This document shows, piece by piece, positions 8,474 through 18,437 of a DNA stretch of 64,000 nucleotides (its first letter is position 1; the number at the start of each line of letters is the position of its first letter). The notes under the pieces were generated by a model. The model had not been told where the DNA came from. It saw only the letters and a list, made by a program, of their open reading frames with translations, and did no database searches. Origin of the DNA: Sphingobacterium paludis (GTDB taxonomy: Bacteria > Bacteroidota > Bacteroidia > Sphingobacteriales > Sphingobacteriaceae); assembly GCF_004364125.1 (NCBI RefSeq), contig NZ_SNZV01000001.1:248001-312000 (forward strand), in the 5' to 3' direction. A program made the position numbers and the translations under genes.

Positions 8474-10102
8474 ATGTTAAAAGGATTTTTTAATGTTCCT
8501 GCACCCGTAAATGAGCCGGTAAACTCATATGCGCCAGGGACAAAAGAAAGAGAATTATTGGAAGCTGCCATTCAGCGCGCGCGCGCGGAGGAAGCAGATA
8601 TTCCAATGTATATAGGTGGTAAAGAGGTTCGTACAGATAAAAAAGGAAAATTGGCTCCGCCGCACGATCATCAACACACCTTAGGATATTATCACGAAGG
8701 TGGAAAAGAACATGTTGCCCAAGCGATTGATGCAGCATTGGCTGCAAAAGCAGACTGGGAAAACTTGCAGTGGGAACAACGTGCGGCTGTTTTTTTGAAG
8801 GCGGCAGAACTTGCTTCAACAAAATACCGCTATAGAATAAACGCCGCTACGATGCTCGGTCAATCCAAAAATGCATATCAAGCAGAGATCGATGCAGCAT
8901 GTGAATTTACGGACTTCCTACGCTTTAATGTGGCGTATATGAGTGAGATTTATGCACAGCAGCCACCAGCCAATAGCAAAGGTGTTTGGAATAGAGTAGA
9001 GCAGCGTCCGTTAGAAGGTTTTGTGTTTGCGCTAACACCGTTTAACTTCACCGCCATTGCAGGTAACCTACCAGCATGTGTGGCGATGATGGGCAATGTG
9101 GTTGTATGGAAGCCTTCAAACACGCAAATTTATTCTGCAAATGTATTGATGGAGATCTTTAAGGAGGCTGGTCTGCCTGATGGCGTCATCAACTTGATCT
9201 ATGTTTCGGGACCTGATGCAGGCGATGTGATTTTTAAACACCCTGATTTCGCCGGTATACATTTCACGGGTTCGACAGGTGTGTTCCAAAATATTTGGAA
9301 AACCATTGGCGAAAACATCCATCAATATAAAACGTATCCACGTATTGTTGGTGAAACAGGAGGTAAGGATTTTATCTTAGCCCATCCATCAGCAAATTTA
9401 GCCGTTTTGAATACAGCTTTAGTGCGCGGTGCATTTGAATATCAGGGACAAAAGTGTTCGGCAGCATCACGTGCCTATATCCCGTCTTCTCTATGGGATG
9501 ACTTAAAGTCGCGCATGGAAACAGACATTCGGTCTTTCAAAATTGGTGGCACCGAACACTTTGGAAACTTCATCAATGCTGTCATCGACGAAAAAGCGTT
9601 TGATAAAATTACCTCTTACATCGATCGTGCGAAGGACAGTGCTGATGCCGAGGTGGTGATTGGTGGTGAGTATGACAAATCGAAAGGTTATTTTATTCAT
9701 CCTACGGTTATTTTGGCAAAGACGCCTGATTATGAGACTTTGTCGGAAGAGCTTTTTGGTCCGGTTTTAACCATTTACGTCTACGAGGATGCAAAATGGG
9801 CAGAAACGTTGAAATTGGTGGACAGCACTTCTATTTATGCATTGACGGGCGCTATTATCGCGCAGGATCGTTATGCCATTGAAGAAGCTACGCATGCGCT
9901 ACGCAACGCAGCAGGAAACTTTTATATCAATGATAAATGTACGGGAGCCGTAGTTGGCCAACAGCCATTTGGCGGAGCGCGAGGATCGGGTACAAATGAC
10001 AAGGCGGGGTCCATGATCAACTTGCTTCGCTGGGTGTCTCCGCGAACAATTAAAGAGACATTTAATCCAGATACGGACTACCGGTATCCGTTCTTAGGAT
10101 AA
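8474..10102 (+). CDS. pruA: L-glutamate gamma-semialdehyde dehydrogenase
   Basis: A 542-residue aldehyde dehydrogenase that oxidises 1-pyrroline-5-carboxylate / glutamate semialdehyde to glutamate with NAD+, the second step of proline degradation. Visible are the NAD-binding VVWKPSNTQIYSA segment, HFTGSTGVF, general base E294 in GETGGKDFIL and the nucleophile C328 in FEYQGQKCSAASRAY. The last two motifs and the C-terminal GQQPFGGARGSGTNDKAG are characteristic of the monofunctional P5CDH group. No proline dehydrogenase domain is fused and none lies in the window. A terminator hairpin follows directly. Confidence 0.96.
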   Translation: MLKGFFNVPAPVNEPVNSYAPGTKERELLEAAIQRARAEEADIPMYIGGKEVRTDKKGKLAPPHDHQHTLGYYHEGGKEHVAQAIDAALAAKADWENLQWEQRAAVFLKAAELASTKYRYRINAATMLGQSKNAYQAEIDAACEFTDFLRFNVAYMSEIYAQQPPANSKGVWNRVEQRPLEGFVFALTPFNFTAIAGNLPACVAMMGNVVVWKPSNTQIYSANVLMEIFKEAGLPDGVINLIYVSGPDAGDVIFKHPDFAGIHFTGSTGVFQNIWKTIGENIHQYKTYPRIVGETGGKDFILAHPSANLAVLNTALVRGAFEYQGQKCSAASRAYIPSSLWDDLKSRMETDIRSFKIGGTEHFGNFINAVIDEKAFDKITSYIDRAKDSADAEVVIGGEYDKSKGYFIHPTVILAKTPDYETLSEELFGPVLTIYVYEDAKWAETLKLVDSTSIYALTGAIIAQDRYAIEEATHALRNAAGNFYINDKCTGAVVGQQPFGGARGSGTNDKAGSMINLLRWVSPRTIKETFNPDTDYRYPFLG

Positions 10103-10128
10103 GATCTATATAGTTTTGTTTTGTAATT

Positions 10129-10158
10129 GGGCATCCTTGTTTTGGGTGCCCATCTTTT
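10129..10158 (+). terminator. Rho-independent terminator of pruA
   Basis: GGGCATCC and GGGTGCCC form an 8-bp stem with one G-T pair around a 7-nt loop, followed by ATCTTTTTC. It lies 26 bp after the pruA stop and in front of the AraC start. Confidence 0.8.
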
Positions 10159-10177
10159 TCTACAGCACGTTTTTTCC

Positions 10178-11065
10178 ATGATCAAATCGCTCGATTACAG
10201 GAAACCTATAGAGTTTACGGTACCCGCCCATGGCGATGGTGCTTTCTATGTTATGGAAGATGTGGGTCAAGATTTTTACGGCTATTACCATCGTCATCGC
10301 GAGTTTCAGATTACGTATATTGTGGAGGGGGATGGTTCTTTTATGCTCGGTAACCTGTTGCGACCCTGTAGCGCAAACCAAATATTCCTTATCAAGCCGA
10401 ATGATCCGCATTTGTTTTACAAAGACGAAAGCAAAGATGAAAACGCCAAGATCCATGTCGTGCATTTATTTTTCTCGTTGGAAAAGCTGGCGCCCTTTTT
10501 TGATATGGCCGAGCTGCAAAGTATACGTAGCCTATTTTATAATATTCCCTCCAGCAAGCTCTTACCTGCAGAACAAGCTTTGGCGGTTAAAGCGCTCTTT
10601 TTGAGATTGGATCGGGAGGGGGGTGTAGAGAAATTGACCTGTGTCCTGGAGATTTTTGACTACCTGCGCCAGCAGGAGAACCAACTTATTTCGTTGTATT
10701 CCGGGCTGCATAAAGTCGATTTTCATGACGCCGATGGCTTGCGCATCAATACAGTTGTTAAATACGCCATCGAACACTATAAAAAAAACATCAGCATCGA
10801 GGAGGTGTCGTCGCTTGTTCATATGACGCCCACCGCATTTTGTAAATTTTTCAAGAAGCGTACTAAGAAAACATTCGTGTCTTTTCTCAATGAGATCCGG
10901 ATAGAGAAAGCCTGCCAACTGTTGGTGAATAAGCGGGTAGAGAGTATTGCGGAAGCAGCTTATCAGTGCGGATTTAACACGGCGGTACACTTTAATCGGG
11001 TGTTTAGGACCGTTATGCACGTTTCGCCCACAACATTTTTGGCGCAGCGCGCTGTCGGTAAATAA
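10178..11065 (+). CDS. AraC-family transcriptional regulator
   Basis: A 295-residue regulator. An N-terminal cupin-like sensing domain (about 20-150, with YYHRHREFQITYIVEGDGSFMLG) precedes two helix-turn-helix motifs in the last 100 residues (NISIEEVSSLVHMTPTAFCKFFKKRT and VESIAEAAYQCGFNTAVHFNRVFR). The frame opens earlier with a TTG at 10127, but that would translate through the pruA terminator, so ATG 10178 (MIKSLDYRKP) is chosen. Position next to pruA suggests, but does not prove, control of proline or amino-acid catabolism. Confidence 0.9.
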   Translation: MIKSLDYRKPIEFTVPAHGDGAFYVMEDVGQDFYGYYHRHREFQITYIVEGDGSFMLGNLLRPCSANQIFLIKPNDPHLFYKDESKDENAKIHVVHLFFSLEKLAPFFDMAELQSIRSLFYNIPSSKLLPAEQALAVKALFLRLDREGGVEKLTCVLEIFDYLRQQENQLISLYSGLHKVDFHDADGLRINTVVKYAIEHYKKNISIEEVSSLVHMTPTAFCKFFKKRTKKTFVSFLNEIRIEKACQLLVNKRVESIAEAAYQCGFNTAVHFNRVFRTVMHVSPTTFLAQRAVGK

Positions 11066-11117
11066 AAGCAGCGAGATCCACGTCGCTCGCCGCGAGCTTT
11101 ACGTTTTAGTTGTGAGC

Positions 11118-11495
11118 CTATTCTGTTTTTCCACTTCGTTTTAGAATCATAATCGCCTCATATTTTTTGCCATCGTAATGGGGCGGGTCGATGCTGAGTT
11201 CGGTGGGGTAAGGCTTGTTTTTATCAAAGAAGTAAATCTTAGTTAAGCTCCCAAAATCGTTGGTTGGAAATAGATCGGCACAAGCGTCATATTTTGCATT
11301 TGCCATATCGCCCACAGCGACAGCATACACGCGGATGATGCTGCCTTTATTTTGCTCATTACGAACAAAGGCTACTTCTTCAAACGCTCCGGGGAGGTCT
11401 TTTATAGAAGGCTGATTGAATGCCTCCCAAATACCATAGCTCAGGATGATTACCAATCCCAGCGCAATCCACCATATTTTCTTATTTCTTCGCAT
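11118..11495 (-). CDS. Hypothetical protein with one N-terminal membrane anchor
   Basis: A 125-residue protein of unknown function. Basic residues MRRNKK are followed by a single hydrophobic segment (about 7-24), then a soluble region predicted to lie outside the cytoplasmic membrane. It holds no motif I recognise; the strand-rich C-terminal half ends KKYEAIMILKRSGKTE. It is convergent with the AraC gene and lies 37 bp downstream of the flavin reductase gene on the same strand, so the two may be co-transcribed. Confidence 0.65.
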   Translation of the reverse strand: MRRNKKIWWIALGLVIILSYGIWEAFNQPSIKDLPGAFEEVAFVRNEQNKGSIIRVYAVAVGDMANAKYDACADLFPTNDFGSLTKIYFFDKNKPYPTELSIDPPHYDGKKYEAIMILKRSGKTE

Positions 11496-11532
11496 GTGAA
11501 TAACAGGTTTTATACGTTAACATTTTAATAGG

Positions 11533-12096
11533 CTACTGATTTTGTTCCGCTTTTTGCTTCAGTAGCCGCTTTGTCTTACGAACTTTTGCTTCCAGCTGGC
11601 TGCGCAGGAGCACATTGGTGACGCCTTTGCCTTCTTCAAAATTTTGATTGAACTCGGGCAAGCTAAATGTTTCCAATAGTTCAGCGCCATCGTATGGGAG
11701 CCGTAACGTGGCGATCTCTAAAACCCCCATTCCACCACGCCGCCCTGGGCTAGTCGCCATCAGAAAAAGTGGTTTGCCGTTGAAGATTTTGCGTCCCGGA
11801 ATTCTTGATATCCAGTCGGTTATGCTTTTGTAAGCTGCATTGTAGTTTCCGTTGTTTTCTGCTAACGATAGCAGAATGAAATCAGCTTCGTCAATCTTTT
11901 CAGCAAATGCTAATGCTTGAGCAGGGATGCCATGTTCACGTTCGTAGTCTACCGAAAAGAGTGGCATCTCGAAATCGTTAAGATCGAGTATTTCAACGAT
12001 ATCGTCTGCTTCCTTATAATATTTGCTGACGCTGCTCACAAATTTTTTGTTAATGGAGCGGCTGCTGTTGCTTCCCGCGAATGCTAGTATCTTCAT
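11533..12096 (-). CDS. NADPH-dependent FMN reductase-like flavoprotein
   Basis: A 187-residue flavodoxin-fold protein. The start MKILAFAGSNSSRSINKKF carries the phosphate-binding GSxxxxS loop of the NADPH:FMN reductase/azoreductase family, followed by LDLNDFEMPLFSVD and the later ISRIPGRKIFNGKPLFLMATSPGRRGG segment. The frame extends upstream to 12177, but the extra 27 residues are unlike the family and ATG 12096 gives the canonical beginning. It probably reduces FMN, quinones or azo compounds with NAD(P)H in the cytoplasm; the substrate cannot be read from sequence. Confidence 0.88.
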   Translation of the reverse strand: MKILAFAGSNSSRSINKKFVSSVSKYYKEADDIVEILDLNDFEMPLFSVDYEREHGIPAQALAFAEKIDEADFILLSLAENNGNYNAAYKSITDWISRIPGRKIFNGKPLFLMATSPGRRGGMGVLEIATLRLPYDGAELLETFSLPEFNQNFEEGKGVTNVLLRSQLEAKVRKTKRLLKQKAEQNQ

Positions 12097-12421
12097 ATAA
12101 AATCTTTTTTTATGAGCTCGTCGCGCTCGCTTGTCGGCTAACAGCGCGTCGTCAATAGGCAACACCCCAATTTTCATTGGTCAGACGGTTGTCTCGCAGC
12201 ATCGGCACGTTATGCGGTATGCGCTGCTGCTTATGAGCGAGTTTCCGCAATATTACCTACTTGTGTGTTCCGCTAACCATCCGTACTTGAAACCCTAAAA
12301 GTAGGATAAAAAAGTGACCTCTAAAAATGGATTGATCGAATAGCGCTTTAAAAAAAAGGCATCCAACAAATTGCTGGATGCCTGATCTATTAATAGGTGG
12401 TTAGTAGTATGTGTTATATGC
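12097..12421. other. Intergenic region between flavin reductase and glnN
   Basis: 325 bp without a convincing gene. It holds the glnN terminator at its right end and presumably the promoter of the flavin reductase gene. An upstream in-frame extension of the reductase (12097-12177) is not supported. Confidence 0.5.
12350..12382 (-). terminator. Rho-independent terminator of glnN
   Basis: GGCATCCA and TGGATGCC form a perfect 8-bp stem with a 9-nt loop. On the minus strand the stem is followed by a run of T (the A-run at 12350-12357), 40 bp after the glnN stop. Confidence 0.85.
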
Positions 12422-14611
12422 TTAACGTAAGAACAATAGTTCACGTAATTTTGGTAATGGCCATTTGTTGTCGTCCACGATTTTTTCCAATTTGTTTACG
12501 TGGTAGCGAATTTCATCAAAATATGGTTTTACCACTTCATCATACGCAATTGATTTCTCGCGAACATCTTCCACGTTATTCGCTGTTTTACGCGATTGGC
12601 GCATTTCTTCCGCTTTTTCTAAGATCAAGTTTGTATGCTTGGAGATACGTTCTACCAAATTCAGTTGCGAACTGTAAGCTTCTTTTGCTAGACCCAGGTC
12701 TTTCAAACCTTTAACGTTCTCAATCAATTCATTCTGATAGACGAAACATGCAGGAGCAATCTGGCTGGTTACTACTTCTTCAATGACACGTGCTTCGATT
12801 TGCAACTTCTTATAGAAATTCTCCAGTAAGATTTCGTGTCTTGCTTCTGACTCGCGTCTAGAGTAGATACCTAATTTTTCAAAAAGAGCTAAGCTTTCTT
12901 CTTTTACATAAACATCAAGCGCTTTTGGCGTCGATTTGATGTTGGATAGACCACGTGCTTCCGCCTCTTGCGCCCATTCGTCGCTGTAGCCATTACCTTC
13001 AAAACGAATTGCTTTCGAGTCTTTGATGTATTTGCGAACAACGTTTAAGATAGCAAGATCTTTCTTTGTTCCTTTTTTGATTTGTTTGTCAACCTCTGCT
13101 TTGAATTCGATTAGCTGCTGCGCAACGATAGCATTCAAAATTGTCATTGGAAGTGCTGAGTTTGCCGATGAGCCTACCGCACGGAATTCAAATTTGTTAC
13201 CGGTAAAAGCGAAAGGCGACGTACGATTACGGTCGGTATTATCCAACTTCAATTCTGGAATTTTAGGAATACCATGCCATAAGTTCGTTTCGTTTCTCAC
13301 TTTTTTCGCTACGCGGGCAGATTCTACTTCTTCCAGGATTTCATCCAACTGCGATCCTAAGAAAATGGAGATAATTGCTGGAGGAGCTTCGTTGGCACCT
13401 AAGCGGTGATCGTTACTATGGCTCGCAATGGATGCACGCATAAGATCAGCATATTCAAAAACAGCTTTGATGGTGTTCACGAAAAATGTTAAGAACATCA
13501 AGTTGTTCTTAGGCGTTTTACCGGGTGACAATAAGTTTACGCCTGTATTGGTGATTAGCGACCAGTTGTTGTGTTTTCCTGAACCGTTTACACCACTGTA
13601 TGGTTTCTCGTGCAGTAGCACTTTGAAATTGTGGCGAACGGCAACCTGTTCCATCAGGTTCATCAACAATTGGTTATGATCAATAGCCAAGTTGATTTCT
13701 TCGTACATTGGAGCACATTCAAATTGTGAAGGCGCTACCTCGTTGTGACGTGTCTTTAGTGGAATACCGAGTTTTAATGCTTCGTTTTCCAAATCCACCA
13801 TATACGCTAATACGCGCTCTGGAATAGCACCAAAATAATGATCTTCCAATTGCTGGCCTTTTGCAGACATATGTCCAAAAAGCGTACGACCTGTCAGCTG
13901 TAGATCTGGGCGGCCATGGAATAGGGAAAGGTCTACTAGGAAATATTCCTGCTCAATACCTAAAGAGGCATTTACTTTGGAAACAGATTTATCAAATAAG
14001 TGTACAACATCTGTTGCTGCTTTATCAATGGCAGCAACGGCTTTCAACAAAGGTGCTTTATAATCCAAAGATTCACCGGTGTAAGAAACGAAAACCGTAG
14101 GGATACATAATGTTTTTCCGGCTACTGTTTCGAAGATAAACGCTGGTGAGGATGGATCCCAAGCCGTGTAGCCACGGGCTTCAAATGTATTACGGATACC
14201 GCCATTTGGGAAAGAAGAAGCATCAGGTTCTTGCTGAACTAAGGCATCGCCTGTAAATTTCTCGATGGCCTCTCCGTTATCATCCGGCTCGAAAAAGGCA
14301 TCATGTTTTTCTGCAGTAGATCCAGTAAGGGGTTGAAACCAGTGCGTATAATGGGTAGCACCGTTTTCAAGTGCCCAAGTTTTTACGGCTTGTGCAATAT
14401 GATCTGCAATATCTCTTGAAATCTGTGATCCATCTTCTACAAGTTGGACTAACTCCTTATAGGTGTTTTTAGAAAGGTAATCTTTCATTTTAGCAATTGT
14501 AAATACGTTTTTACCGTAAATAGAAGTTGCTTTTAAAGATTCCACTGCTGTACCATGTACCAGAGGGCGTGATACCGCTGACTCTGCTGCTTTAAATCGA
14601 AGGCTTGACAT
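12422..14611 (-). CDS. glnN: Glutamine synthetase type III
   Basis: A 729-residue ATP-dependent glutamate-ammonia ligase of the GSIII class common in Bacteroidota, much longer than GSI (about 470). The N-terminal GSIII domain (MSSLRFKAAESAVSRP, VHGTAVESLKATSIYG) precedes a catalytic core with ASLGIEQEYFLVD (metal-binding Glu residues), HNEVAPSQFECAPM, LLHEKPYSGVNGSGKHNNWSL (substrate and ATP site) and NRTSPFAFTGNKFEFRAVGS. It is the cytosolic entry point for ammonia. It stands alone with its own promoter and terminator; no PII or amt gene is nearby. Confidence 0.97.
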   Translation of the reverse strand: MSSLRFKAAESAVSRPLVHGTAVESLKATSIYGKNVFTIAKMKDYLSKNTYKELVQLVEDGSQISRDIADHIAQAVKTWALENGATHYTHWFQPLTGSTAEKHDAFFEPDDNGEAIEKFTGDALVQQEPDASSFPNGGIRNTFEARGYTAWDPSSPAFIFETVAGKTLCIPTVFVSYTGESLDYKAPLLKAVAAIDKAATDVVHLFDKSVSKVNASLGIEQEYFLVDLSLFHGRPDLQLTGRTLFGHMSAKGQQLEDHYFGAIPERVLAYMVDLENEALKLGIPLKTRHNEVAPSQFECAPMYEEINLAIDHNQLLMNLMEQVAVRHNFKVLLHEKPYSGVNGSGKHNNWSLITNTGVNLLSPGKTPKNNLMFLTFFVNTIKAVFEYADLMRASIASHSNDHRLGANEAPPAIISIFLGSQLDEILEEVESARVAKKVRNETNLWHGIPKIPELKLDNTDRNRTSPFAFTGNKFEFRAVGSSANSALPMTILNAIVAQQLIEFKAEVDKQIKKGTKKDLAILNVVRKYIKDSKAIRFEGNGYSDEWAQEAEARGLSNIKSTPKALDVYVKEESLALFEKLGIYSRRESEARHEILLENFYKKLQIEARVIEEVVTSQIAPACFVYQNELIENVKGLKDLGLAKEAYSSQLNLVERISKHTNLILEKAEEMRQSRKTANNVEDVREKSIAYDEVVKPYFDEIRYHVNKLEKIVDDNKWPLPKLRELLFLR

Positions 14612-14663
14612 TTTCCGTTTTATAGTTTTATTATTTTATACAGTTATTGGTTGTTTTGCTTTG

Positions 14664-14692
14664 TAAATGTACGCTTATTTTTAAAAAACAAA
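14664..14692 (-). promoter_or_regulatory. Likely glnN promoter
   Basis: Read on the minus strand: TTTG (14692-14689), 17 bp, then TACATTTA (14671-14664), close to the Bacteroidota TTTG/TAnnTTTG pattern. The start codon lies about 50 bp downstream. Confidence 0.5.
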
Positions 14693-14745
14693 CAAAAAAA
14701 ATGAAAAAATTATAAATTTTACGTGTTTTTAATGTGATTAAAATT

Positions 14746-14781
14746 AAAATGCGCCGTTATTTTTTAATAGCGACGCATTTT
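14746..14781 (-). terminator. Terminator hairpin after the S9 peptidase gene
   Basis: AAAATGCG / CGCATTTT arms with an inner CGTTAT / ATAGCG helix make a stem of about 15 bp with one mismatch and a T-rich loop, 21 bp beyond the peptidase stop. AT-rich ends give a T-rich tail on the minus strand. Confidence 0.7.
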
Positions 14782-14802
14782 AATTCAATTTACTGTTCTG
14801 TT

Positions 14803-17610
14803 TTATTCAAGTCCCCAATCGATACCTTTTTCGACGGCAGGAACACCAGATGTTATCCATTTGGTAGCTGGCTTTCCTTTTAGAAAATGATCGAAAAACT
14901 GCGCTTGGCGAATCTGTATATCTTTACGATTTTGTCTTTTTATCAAGTTATGTTCATCACCATTATAGTTGAGCATCCACACCGGTTTTTGCAACCTTCG
15001 TAGTGCAGTAAACATTTCGATTCCTTGGTACCAAGGCACAGCACCATCGTTGTCGTTATGCATAATAACAACGGGTGTGCTAACCTGATCCAGGTAGAAC
15101 AGGGGCGAGTTTTCAAGATACAGATCTTGGTCTTCCCACAGCGTCTTACCTATTCTAGACTGCGTATGCTCATACTGAAACTGTCTCGACATACCCGACT
15201 GCCAGCGAATACCACCATATGCTGATGTCATATTAACGACAGGGGCTCCTGTCCATGCTGCGGCATACATAGGGGTACGTGTGATGAGGTGGGCTACTTG
15301 GTAACCGCCCCAGCTCTGTCCCTGGATAGCCATTTTGGTGGAATCTACCCAAGAATTTTTCGCCAAATGACGCATACCCGAATTGACGTATTCTTCGGCT
15401 GACTTGCCGGGATGTCCGATTTCGTAACGAATATCCGGAGCAAAGACCAGGTACTCATTACTTACATAGTAAGGAATGTTGAGGCGTGACGGTGTCGGCG
15501 CAGGTGCTTGATAGTTGTACAGACCATCTGTTAACTTCTCGTAGAAATAGGCGATGATCGGGTATTTTTTATTGGGGTCAAAATTTTCCGGTTTGTATAG
15601 AATACCTTCTGCCTCTTTACCGCCGGGTGTTGTCCATTTTACCAACTCTGCCGTTCCCCAATTGTATGATTGCTGTTGCGGGTTTACGTCAGTCAACCGT
15701 TGCTCGTTCTTAAAGGCTTTGCTGACATAGAGGTTTGGCGATTGGCTGTAGTTTTCCTTTGTATAGATAAAGGTGTCTTCGTTTTCGGATGCTTTAAAGC
15801 CGCGGTACACGAAGCCTGCAAGTACAATTTCACTTGGGCGGCGGCTTTTCGAACTGTGCGCTTCGAATACGCCATTTTGTTTTGTCGCTTCATCAAGGGC
15901 GCTTAGATAAATGCGCTTGTTATCCGGAATGCGTGTGGTGCGGTAGCGCGGGTTCTCTTGACGATCAAGATCAATATAACGGAAGGACTTTTTGCTGGCG
16001 CGGCCTTCTCCATTGGTGATCAGTTGTTTCGATTTGCCGCTTAGATCAAAGCGCCAAATATCATATCGGTCGTAGAGGTATACGCTTCGGTTGTCTGTTG
16101 ACCAGCCCGCAATGCCATATGCACCGGGTAGTGTAGGTGAATCATTTTCTTCGTCGACAAAGCTGACAGGCATTCCATCATTAAGCAAAGCGTCGCTACC
16201 ACTTTTGATGTTGTAGCTGTGCCAATTGCCCTGCTCGCGATCGAAATACAACACATAGTCGCCGTTTGGCGATAGGTATGGGTAGCCATTCAAGTCTTTC
16301 TTTACCAACTTCTTTTGGCCTGTCTGCGTAGAGACAATGTAAACATCCGATTTTGTAGAACCTTGCCATTGTCCTTCAACCCGTTTCCCAAAATCTGTGC
16401 TGGTCAAGATCCATTCGTTGTTCGCGTCGTCTGTCATGCTTGTTCTGGAAAACGTATCGTCTAGCAATGCGATAATACGATTGCCCTTGGTGGGGTAAAC
16501 GACGGCAGCGTACGATTTGCTAAGATCTCTTTTTAGGTTGACAAGCTGTTGAGGCTGTAGGTAATCATCTTTCCAATGCCAGACATCTAGTTGCGCATGT
16601 TCAAAATCGACCAAGGTCGTATCTTTGACGCGCGGAATAGGAGCCAAGCCGAAATATAACTTTTGTCCATCTGCGCTGAAGTTAAGTGAGGCGTCTCCGC
16701 TTACATACCACTGTTGTGGAATGCCTGTGCTCTGTTGGCTCGCGATGATATGCGCGCTGTCTAACTTTGTCGTGTAATAGTATAATTTATAATCTTTCAG
16801 GAGGGATTTCTCGGGCGACTTATCGGCTAAAAAGGCTACCTGCATGCCTTTATCATCGAAACTCAATTCTTTGTACGTTCCCCGGCCGTTGCTTATTTTC
16901 TTTACCTGCTTGTTCACGATATCGTAGAGGTAAAGCCCTGCATCCGTTGCGGTAGAATCTTTCGCTTCGTTCTTTTTCGAAAAGAGGAGGTAGTCTTCAT
17001 TTGGACTAAGCGCATATTGGTCTGCTTTCCAAAATTTTACCGTATCGCCCGTGCTCAAGTTTTGGAGATACAAAACTGTTGCATTTTTCGATTTGTCGTT
17101 TGATTTTTTAGCGCTGGTTGCCGTGTCTGCGGGCGCTTTCGTTTGGTTTTTCTCCTCGGTAAGGAAAGCAAGGTATTCATTTTTATTTTGCGCGAGCTTA
17201 AATGATTTTACCTGTGGAAATTTCCACTCTTGCTTGTTTTGCAGGTTGACAATCAGGAGCGAATCCTTAGGCATGTCGTCCGCCTTCTTCTTTTTAATTT
17301 TTGCCTGTCGTGTTTCTTGAAACGTAGATTTGATAGCGGCTATCAAAAAGGTTTCGTCCTTCGTGAGTTGCGCAGAAGCGCCTCGAGGTATACTAAGAAG
17401 CAGTGCGTTATCCGGTTTTTTAAGCTGGAATAGCCCATCACCTTCTTGCGGCATGATTTGATACGAAATAAACTGTCCACTTTTGCTGATTGCGGTGTTG
17501 CTGATGCTTTTCCAGTTGTCGTATACGCTGTGATCCAGCGGCCGCTTCTGTGCAAACAAGGCGCCGGTTAATAAGAGGGACGCGCCAAGGCTAGCTATTT
17601 TAATGTGCAT
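14803..17610 (-). CDS. Secreted S9 prolyl-oligopeptidase-family peptidase
   Basis: A 935-residue serine peptidase. The N-terminal signal peptide MHIKIASLGASLLLTGALFAQ ends at about residue 21. Residues 40-640 form a beta-propeller-like region with WD/PD40-type repeats (for example YPYLSPNGDYVLYFDREQGNW). The alpha/beta-hydrolase domain follows with nucleophile S766 in GQSWGGY, an Asp near 853 in HNDNDGAVP and a His near 886 in NGDEHNL. Such enzymes release di- or oligopeptides in the periplasm or at the surface. A Lys-rich stretch near residues 150-175 interrupts the propeller. The gene is monocistronic and divergent from the SIMPL gene. Confidence 0.93.
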   Translation of the reverse strand: MHIKIASLGASLLLTGALFAQKRPLDHSVYDNWKSISNTAISKSGQFISYQIMPQEGDGLFQLKKPDNALLLSIPRGASAQLTKDETFLIAAIKSTFQETRQAKIKKKKADDMPKDSLLIVNLQNKQEWKFPQVKSFKLAQNKNEYLAFLTEEKNQTKAPADTATSAKKSNDKSKNATVLYLQNLSTGDTVKFWKADQYALSPNEDYLLFSKKNEAKDSTATDAGLYLYDIVNKQVKKISNGRGTYKELSFDDKGMQVAFLADKSPEKSLLKDYKLYYYTTKLDSAHIIASQQSTGIPQQWYVSGDASLNFSADGQKLYFGLAPIPRVKDTTLVDFEHAQLDVWHWKDDYLQPQQLVNLKRDLSKSYAAVVYPTKGNRIIALLDDTFSRTSMTDDANNEWILTSTDFGKRVEGQWQGSTKSDVYIVSTQTGQKKLVKKDLNGYPYLSPNGDYVLYFDREQGNWHSYNIKSGSDALLNDGMPVSFVDEENDSPTLPGAYGIAGWSTDNRSVYLYDRYDIWRFDLSGKSKQLITNGEGRASKKSFRYIDLDRQENPRYRTTRIPDNKRIYLSALDEATKQNGVFEAHSSKSRRPSEIVLAGFVYRGFKASENEDTFIYTKENYSQSPNLYVSKAFKNEQRLTDVNPQQQSYNWGTAELVKWTTPGGKEAEGILYKPENFDPNKKYPIIAYFYEKLTDGLYNYQAPAPTPSRLNIPYYVSNEYLVFAPDIRYEIGHPGKSAEEYVNSGMRHLAKNSWVDSTKMAIQGQSWGGYQVAHLITRTPMYAAAWTGAPVVNMTSAYGGIRWQSGMSRQFQYEHTQSRIGKTLWEDQDLYLENSPLFYLDQVSTPVVIMHNDNDGAVPWYQGIEMFTALRRLQKPVWMLNYNGDEHNLIKRQNRKDIQIRQAQFFDHFLKGKPATKWITSGVPAVEKGIDWGLE

Positions 17611-17702
17611 AAGATGAATTAAATTTTGATTTTTGGTGTAAAATAGCTAAAAATGCGTAATTTGAACACGATGTTATAATAATTTTACAAGAAGAGAGGG
17701 TT

Positions 17703-18437
17703 ATGAAGTCAACAAATATCATCATTGCGGCAATCTGCGGGTTAGCTATGATCGTTTTCGCGGTGATTATCGGGAATGCCTATACTTTTAAATTCAAAAG
17801 CGCTAACACCATCAACGTTACTGGCAATGCAAAGAAGGATTTCGAGTCAGATTTGGTGAAATGGTCGGCATCGTACAGTCGGAAATCTATGGATTTAAGC
17901 GCTGCGTCGGAACAATTGAAAAAAGACCGGGAACTGGTGCGCACATTTCTGGTAGGGCAGGGGGTCAACCCGAAAGAAATACTATTCAATGCTGTCAATA
18001 TAAATCGGGAATTTTCCTACCACGCGGATGGTAACGGCAACAGCTATAATACGTTCACCGGGTATAGCTTGTCGCAAAGTGTTCGTGTCGAGTCGAAAGA
18101 TTTGGATAAAGTGGATAATGCTTCTCGCGAAATCTCGACACTAATATCACAAGGCATCGAGCTGAGCTCCAATTCACCAAATTACTATTATTCAAAATTA
18201 GAGGATTTAAAACTTGAGCTCATCTCCCAAGCTTCAAGCAATGCTAAACAGCGTGCGGCAAATATCGCACTGGAGGCAGGATCTTCGCTCGGCAACCTGA
18301 TTAAAGCAGATCTTGGAATTTTTCAGATCACCGGCCAAAATGATAATGAAGAATACAGTTATGGCGGAGCGTTTAATACAACATCTCGTAGCAAGACAGC
18401 TAATATTACGGTAAAAGCCAGTTACACCGCGCGTTAA
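17703..18437 (+). CDS. SIMPL-domain (DUF541) periplasmic protein
   Basis: A 244-residue protein with an uncleaved or signal-anchor N-terminus (hydrophobic 5-25) and a SIMPL domain: INVTGNAKKDFESDLVKWSASYSRKS, later GYSLSQSVRVESKDLDKVDNASREI and a C-terminal ANITVKASYTAR strand. The family (E. coli YggE, Brucella BP26) forms ring oligomers in the periplasm and has been linked to oxidative-stress tolerance; the molecular role is not established. It starts 92 bp from the divergent S9 peptidase, preceded by a purine-rich GAAGAGAGGG tract that could act as a ribosome binding site. Confidence 0.85.
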   Translation: MKSTNIIIAAICGLAMIVFAVIIGNAYTFKFKSANTINVTGNAKKDFESDLVKWSASYSRKSMDLSAASEQLKKDRELVRTFLVGQGVNPKEILFNAVNINREFSYHADGNGNSYNTFTGYSLSQSVRVESKDLDKVDNASREISTLISQGIELSSNSPNYYYSKLEDLKLELISQASSNAKQRAANIALEAGSSLGNLIKADLGIFQITGQNDNEEYSYGGAFNTTSRSKTANITVKASYTAR